Below the pieces are notes generated by a model. That model was given only the letters and a program-made list of their open reading frames with translations. It had not been told where the DNA came from and searched no databases. A stretch of DNA of 10,904 bases from an uncultured Saprospiraceae bacterium (GTDB taxonomy: Bacteria; Bacteroidota; Bacteroidia; Chitinophagales; Saprospiraceae). Numbering within the stretch: the stretch's first letter is position 1; every line of letters starts with the position of its first letter. The stretch lies in the NCBI GenBank assembly GCA_937930625.1, contig CALHBW010000059.1:1-10904 (forward strand), given 5' to 3'. The position numbers and the translations under genes are program-made. This document shows, piece by piece, positions 6,983 to 10,904 of this stretch.

Positions 6983-9900
6983 GAACACAATGAGATTGCT
7001 TTTTACGTTTTTATTCGCGCTTTTGAGTGCAGTATGTGCATTTGGACAACTCGGTTGTACTGAGCCATGTGCTATCAATTATAATCCTGATGCTACTGTA
7101 GATGATGGTTCATGCGAATTGCCCGAAGAGCCTGATGTGGAATGTTGGCAAACCGCCACTTTCAATGACCTAAGCTGTTTGTGGGATGTTGTGGGTGAAC
7201 TACCTGTAATAGATGATTCTTGTCAATACACGGATGATTCTTTCGACGCCGCAACTTGCATAGTAGTCAATACACCGAACTGTCCTCCCGGAACGCTACT
7301 AGATGCCGAAAACTGTCAATGTGTAACCGAGGAGATTGAAGGCTGTACCAACCCATGTGCTGTCAATTATGACCCTAATGCTAATGTAGATGATGGCTCG
7401 TGTATCCTTCCTGAAGAACCTGTTAATTTGGAATGTTATGAAGTTGTAACTTTCAACAACTCTACTTGTACATGGGATATCATAAGCGATGTAATTGGAA
7501 CACCCATTGTCGAATGTTGGCAAACTGCCACCTTCAACGGTGACCCCGCAGTTTGTGCTTGGGAGGTCATGGGCGAGATGCCCGAAATAGATGACAACTG
7601 TGAGTTTACGAATGATTCTTTCGATGAAGAGACTTGCATGACAGTACATATACCGAATTGTCCTGATGGCACAGGCTTTGATGCTGCCAATTGCGATTGT
7701 GTAATGGGTGCTACCGGAGGCTGTACCGACCCTTGCGCGACCAATTACGACCCTGCTGCTACGATAGATGATGGCTCATGCATATTACCCGAAGAACCGA
7801 CGGATTTGGAATGTTACGAAGTAGTGACGTTTAACACCGCCACTTGCCAATGGGATATAACATCTGATACAGTTGACCCGCCAACAGGTCTCGAATGTTG
7901 GCAAGTAGCGGTTTTCAACGGTGACCCGGCGGTATGCGATTGGGAGGTGTTTGGCGAAATGTCCGAACAACCCACTGTTGCGTGTTGGGAAACCACAAGC
8001 TTTAATATTACAACTTGCCAATGGGACATAACTTTTATAGGTATCGAAGCACCTGTCATGGAATGTTGGCAAACATCCGTATTCGATAATGCAACGTGTG
8101 AATTTGCCATCATCGGCGAAATGCCAGAAATAGATGACAACTGCGATTTGACGGACGATTCTTTTGATGATGCCACTTGTACAACGGTGCATATACCGAA
8201 TTGCCCTGATGGCACAGGCTTCGATGCTGCCAATTGCGACTGTGTGGTTGGTGCTATCGGAGGCTGCACTGAACCCTGCGCTATCAATTACGACCCTGAT
8301 GCAGATGTAGATAATGGTTTGTGCGAATTACCCGAATTTACATATCAGATAGAATGTTATGAAACTGCCATCTTCAATACTACAACTTGCGAGTGGGAAG
8401 TTGTGGGTCTGCAACCCGAAGAACCTAATGTAGAATGTTGGGAAATTGCTTTCTTTATTGATGCAATATGCCAATGGACAGTATCAGGTGAGCAGCCCGA
8501 AGAGCCGGATACAGAATGTTATGAAACTGCTATTTTTAATGATACTTCGGGAGTCTGTGCTTGGGAAGTACAAAGCAATGAGCCTGTCAGCCCACCCAGT
8601 ACTGAATGTTATGAAACATGGATATTTGACGACGTAACATGTGAGTTTATTATTATAGGCGAAATGCCCGAAGTAGATGACGGTTGCGATTTAACAGATG
8701 ATTCTTTTGACGATACAATTTGTGAGGTCATAAATGAACCGAACTGTCCCACCAGTCTGGTCTTCGATGCCGAAAACTGCGAATGTGTCGTCTATGGAGG
8801 CATTCAAAATTTTACCTTTTATGATGAAAATCAAAATCAAATACAGGATAATGGCGAGCCATTTATGTCTATTCCTTTGATACTCAATTCAAATGACCTT
8901 AGTATTTTTACCAATAATGAAAATTTATACATACTTGAACCTGGCAACTACACTGTAAGCATAGATACAGGCACAGAATGGATGCTCACAACGGACTCGA
9001 CCTCATACTCTATTACCGTTAATGTAAATGATACTATTCCTGTCCATTTCGGGTTATATCCGAGTGCGCTAAATTCGGATGTACAAACTACTGTTTACGC
9101 GCTCTGGCCCCGATGTAATGAGTTGTACACCATTGATGTAAACACAAAAAATATAGGTACAACTTTAGCAAGCGGTACAACGTGGTTTCAAATGGACACA
9201 GCAATCGTCGATTTTACTTTTATTCATCAGCCGGATGTCGTGGATAATAACACTTTCCCGACCAGTTACGGCTGGAATTTTACCAATTTGTATCCCTCCG
9301 AAACGGCGACATGGCAAGTAGAAATACTTGTACCCGGACCGCCCGATTTTGCAGTTGGTGATTTCTTGTTGCTTGAATCTTTGACCGAATACACCGATGC
9401 CAACGGAGCGCATATAGAACAAGGCGTCACCTGCGGCGGCGAAGTCCGCTGCTCCTACGACCCCAATGACAAACTTGTCAACCCCAGCCGCCCTTACGAC
9501 GAAGTCCTATTTGGCGAAGATTTTATCTACACCATCCGCTTCCAAAATACCGGTAATGATGTCGCTTATAATGTAACAATACTCGACACCTTAGATACGA
9601 ATTTGGATTCGGAAACATTCAGAGTTTTAGGCAGCAGTCATAGCGAAGTCTTGAATACAAGTCTTGACAATGAAGGCATACTTACTTTCGATTTTCCTAA
9701 TATCTTCCTACCCGATTCCACTTCTAATTTGGAGGGTAGTAATGGTCATGTCACATATATGATAAGCGCATTGGATGGGCTTGCTGAAAATACAGTTATA
9801 AATAATTCTGCCGGAATTTATTTCGACCAAAATCCGCCTATTATTACGAATACGACAGAAAGTGTGATGGTGAGTATGTTGACTATGCCGATTGAATGTG

Positions 9901-10481
9901 CTGAGGATGAATTAGAAGTTGAAGTTATCATTAGTACAGATAATTTTGGCAGTGAAACATCATGGGAAATTATTGATAGCCTGAGTGGAGAAGTCTATCA
10001 AAGGGTAATTATAGGAACTTACGCTAATTTCTTAGATACAACTTACATCCACAACTTTTGTATACCACAAAGTTCGTGTGCTACATTCAATATTAAAGAT
10101 GACTATGGAGATGGAATATGTTGTGCTTATGGGGAAGGTAGCTATCAAATCATTTTAGAGAGTGATACAGTTGCTATCGGTGGCAATTTTGAAGAAATAG
10201 AATCTATCACCGTTCATTGTGATTCTACACTTATTTCCATAGAGTCTCCTTCATTATTTTCAGACTTAATCATATCTCCTAACCCAAATACAGGCACTTT
10301 CCAAGTAGAAAATATCCCACGCGGCACATACAATTTACTCAATACAAAAGGACAAATCATTCAAAGCGGACAAGTGGAAAACGGTACTTTGATTGATATT
10401 TCGGAGGCAGCACAAGGTGTTTATTTTATTCAAATGATGATAGATGAACAGATGGTAACGCGGCGGGTGGTCAAGTTGTAA
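6981..10481 (+). CDS. Large secreted T9SS-sorted protein with cysteine-rich GCTxP repeat array and DUF7619-like domain (array copy 3)
   Basis: The 1166-residue product has a signal peptide (residues 1-23, ending CAFGQ). Residues 25-602 are a cysteine-rich array of four supermodules replacing the leucine-rich region of its neighbours. The SdrD-B-like domain follows (FTFYDENQNQIQDNGEP), an Ig/CARDB-like part from about 711, and the DUF7619-like domain from Cys824. At about 969-1090 is an extra domain absent from copies 1 and 2, with STDNFGSETSWEI and DDYGDGICCAYGEGSYQI, a pattern known from other T9SS-exported proteins. The type A sorting tail (about 1096-1166) ends RRVVKL. ATG 6990 aligns with the start of copy 2 and may be the real start; 6981 is the longest form. 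The many cysteines suggest disulfides formed outside the cytoplasm, and the Asp-rich loops suggest calcium binding. A rigid surface stalk or adhesin is my inference; no enzyme motif is seen. Confidence 0.9.
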   Translation: MNTMRLLFTFLFALLSAVCAFGQLGCTEPCAINYNPDATVDDGSCELPEEPDVECWQTATFNDLSCLWDVVGELPVIDDSCQYTDDSFDAATCIVVNTPNCPPGTLLDAENCQCVTEEIEGCTNPCAVNYDPNANVDDGSCILPEEPVNLECYEVVTFNNSTCTWDIISDVIGTPIVECWQTATFNGDPAVCAWEVMGEMPEIDDNCEFTNDSFDEETCMTVHIPNCPDGTGFDAANCDCVMGATGGCTDPCATNYDPAATIDDGSCILPEEPTDLECYEVVTFNTATCQWDITSDTVDPPTGLECWQVAVFNGDPAVCDWEVFGEMSEQPTVACWETTSFNITTCQWDITFIGIEAPVMECWQTSVFDNATCEFAIIGEMPEIDDNCDLTDDSFDDATCTTVHIPNCPDGTGFDAANCDCVVGAIGGCTEPCAINYDPDADVDNGLCELPEFTYQIECYETAIFNTTTCEWEVVGLQPEEPNVECWEIAFFIDAICQWTVSGEQPEEPDTECYETAIFNDTSGVCAWEVQSNEPVSPPSTECYETWIFDDVTCEFIIIGEMPEVDDGCDLTDDSFDDTICEVINEPNCPTSLVFDAENCECVVYGGIQNFTFYDENQNQIQDNGEPFMSIPLILNSNDLSIFTNNENLYILEPGNYTVSIDTGTEWMLTTDSTSYSITVNVNDTIPVHFGLYPSALNSDVQTTVYALWPRCNELYTIDVNTKNIGTTLASGTTWFQMDTAIVDFTFIHQPDVVDNNTFPTSYGWNFTNLYPSETATWQVEILVPGPPDFAVGDFLLLESLTEYTDANGAHIEQGVTCGGEVRCSYDPNDKLVNPSRPYDEVLFGEDFIYTIRFQNTGNDVAYNVTILDTLDTNLDSETFRVLGSSHSEVLNTSLDNEGILTFDFPNIFLPDSTSNLEGSNGHVTYMISALDGLAENTVINNSAGIYFDQNPPIITNTTESVMVSMLTMPIECAEDELEVEVIISTDNFGSETSWEIIDSLSGEVYQRVIIGTYANFLDTTYIHNFCIPQSSCATFNIKDDYGDGICCAYGEGSYQIILESDTVAIGGNFEEIESITVHCDSTLISIESPSLFSDLIISPNPNTGTFQVENIPRGTYNLLNTKGQIIQSGQVENGTLIDISEAAQGVYFIQMMIDEQMVTRRVVKL
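7053..8786 (+). repeat. Cysteine-rich coding repeat array, four supermodules
   Basis: Supermodules start at 7053, 7341, 7719 and 8262 (residues 25, 121, 247, 428). Each has a head (GCTxPCAxNYxPxAxxDxGxC), a run of n units of the form [EA]C[WY]ExxxFNxxxCxW, and a cap (DDxCxxTDDSFDxxTC, then PNCP, ending NCxCV). By my reading n is 1, 2, 4 and 4. Cysteines number 3 in the head, 2 per unit and 5 in the cap, so every supermodule has an even count (10, 12, 16, 16; 54 in all). The cap-plus-head junctions before modules 3 and 4 are also very alike at DNA level. Confidence 0.88.
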
Positions 10482-10488
10482 TCGTAAC

Positions 10489-10506
10489 ACAGACATTCCT
10501 GTCTGT
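10489..10506. terminator. Small 7-bp hairpin after array copy 3
   Basis: ACAGACA pairs with TGTCTGT around TTCC, starting 8 bases after the stop of copy 3. There is no U run behind it, so alone it is a weak terminator candidate. It recalls the CAGACAG...CTGTCTG core of the 6929-6959 hairpin after copy 2, which may reflect shared origin of the 3' flanks. Confidence 0.35.
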
Positions 10507-10544
10507 ACGGTATAAAAATATCCACATTACATTTACCCAAAAAC

Positions 10545-10579
10545 AAAAATAGCAGATACCAAAACTATCTGCTGTTTTT
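10545..10579. terminator. Intrinsic terminator of the paralogue array, probably bidirectional
   Basis: AGCAGATA (10551-10558) pairs with TATCTGCT (10566-10573) around a 7-base loop, extended by a T-G wobble and five A-T pairs. GTTTTTA follows the core on the right and AAAAAT precedes it on the left, so a U run is available in both directions. It is the best terminator in the window and closes the transcription unit of array copy 3. Confidence 0.7.
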
Positions 10580-10580
10580 A

Positions 10581-10616
10581 TTGTATATCCGAGCGATGAT
10601 TTTTTCGTTATCTTTG
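10581..10616 (+). promoter_or_regulatory. Candidate Bacteroidota promoter facing right
   Basis: TATCTTTG at 10609-10616 is an exact match to the TAnnTTTG -7 box, in the typical setting GTTATCTTTGTA. The nearest TTG upstream is at 10581-10583, 25 bases away, longer than the usual spacing of about 19-21. It lies just behind the terminator. Transcription would start near 10623 and run through the noncoding tail out of the window. Confidence 0.45.
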
Positions 10617-10904
10617 TATTTCATTTAATGTGATTATAAATTTTCAACTCAAAAAACGACAAGTTCTTCTAGACCATAAAAGTAGTTGACATTTTTGGAA
10701 TTTGATTTTGAAATTTAAAAAAATAATTTAGACCTCCGTTTACTAAACTTCAAAGAGTCTATTGATCATACTACTATACATGAGGTAAAAAATCAAAAAG
10801 CAACCGTCATACTGAATTTATTTCAGTATCTCCCGAACGACGGAGAACCCATGCTGTACAAAACGTATAACTTGTTGTTTTTGAGTGAAATATATTTTTT
10901 TAGT
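10617..10904. other. AT-rich region without recognisable gene
   Basis: No open frame of useful length exists on either strand. Plus-strand ATGs at 10628 and 10780 hit stops within three codons. An ATG at 10851 stays open for the 18 codons to the window edge (MLYKTYNLLFLSEIYFFS), too little to call a gene. On the minus strand there are only tiny frames, such as one of 12 codons. The region holds a REP-like hairpin and lies downstream of a promoter-like site, so it may be a long leader, a small RNA locus or decayed mobile DNA. Confidence 0.5.
10804..10843. repeat. REP-like intergenic hairpin
   Basis: ATACTGAA (10809-10816) pairs perfectly with TTCAGTAT (10822-10829) around TTTAT. The bases just outside, CCGTC and GACGG (10839-10843), also pair, with a 9-base bulge. 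The form GTCATxCTGAAxTTxTTTCAGxATCTC is familiar to me from dispersed intergenic repeats in Bacteroidota genomes. The usual second half of such elements is only faintly recognisable after 10843. Confidence 0.5.

Noticed and set aside
7299..8287. Long minus-strand open frames within the cysteine-rich repeats (up to 157 codons)
   Set aside because: They recur because the coding repeats recur; the translations mirror the repeat unit and have no independent domain or start signal.
7053..8786. CRISPR array or tandem satellite as explanation for the repeats in copy 3
   Set aside because: The repeats stay in frame, vary at third positions and keep cysteine spacing, so they are protein-coding repeats; there are no short identical repeats with unique spacers.
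6981..10481. Reading the DDYGDGICC or Asp-rich segments of copy 3 as an enzyme active site
   Set aside because: No catalytic triad, metal-protease HExxH or glycosidase motif accompanies them; Asp-rich loops with cysteines fit structural calcium or disulfide modules better.
10670..10735. Possible insertion-sequence end (GTAGTTGACATTTTTGG and following AT-rich sequence)
   Set aside because: It faintly recalls transposon termini, but there is no matching inverted end, no transposase fragment and no target duplication in the window.
10851..10904. ATG with 18 codons open to the window edge (MLYKTYNLLFLSEIYFFS)
   Set aside because: Too short to judge, in an AT-rich noncoding stretch just after a degraded REP-like repeat; an open frame of this length is expected by chance.

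Overview
The window looks like a chromosomal segment of a Bacteroidota bacterium, most plausibly from the Saprospiria/Cytophagia side of the phylum. Three long genes end in a type IX secretion system (T9SS) type A sorting domain. Leaders are A/T-rich without clear Shine-Dalgarno sequences, and promoter-like sites resemble the Bacteroidota TAnnTTTG -7 box. Lineage is inferred from these traits only.

Left part (1-2706, all + strand): the 3' end of an AAA-ATPase-like/PD-(D/E)XK nuclease-superfamily protein; a GtrB/DPM1-like family 2 glycosyltransferase with two C-terminal membrane segments, closely coupled to it; a 156-bp gap filled by a nested inverted repeat (perfect 22-bp hairpin inside an 18-bp outer inverted repeat); then a PAPS-dependent sulfotransferase-family gene with no in-frame ATG, which must start at TTG or carry an indel near its start. 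The glycosyltransferase and sulfotransferase could both act on surface glycans, but this is inference.

Right part (2843-10481, all + strand): three tandem paralogues of 645, 695 and 1166 residues. Each has a signal peptide, a variable N-terminal region, an SdrD-B-like domain opening with FYDxNQNxIxD, an Ig/CARDB-like domain, a DUF7619-like domain (CS[FY]DPNDKLV) and a sorting tail. The first two carry leucine-rich, receptor-L-like repeats with different copy numbers. The third instead has a cysteine-rich array of four supermodules and an extra domain inserted before the tail. The 3' halves are nearly identical in patches and form a mosaic between copies, and the leader plus signal-peptide segment is also duplicated. 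This points to tandem duplication with N-terminal module replacement and later gene conversion. The products are probably secreted or cell-surface adhesin/scaffold-type proteins; no enzyme motif was seen in them.

The last 423 bp hold no convincing gene. They contain a terminator hairpin, a TATCTTTG promoter-like site facing right, and a REP-like hairpin. I see no rRNA, tRNA, CRISPR array or intact insertion sequence.
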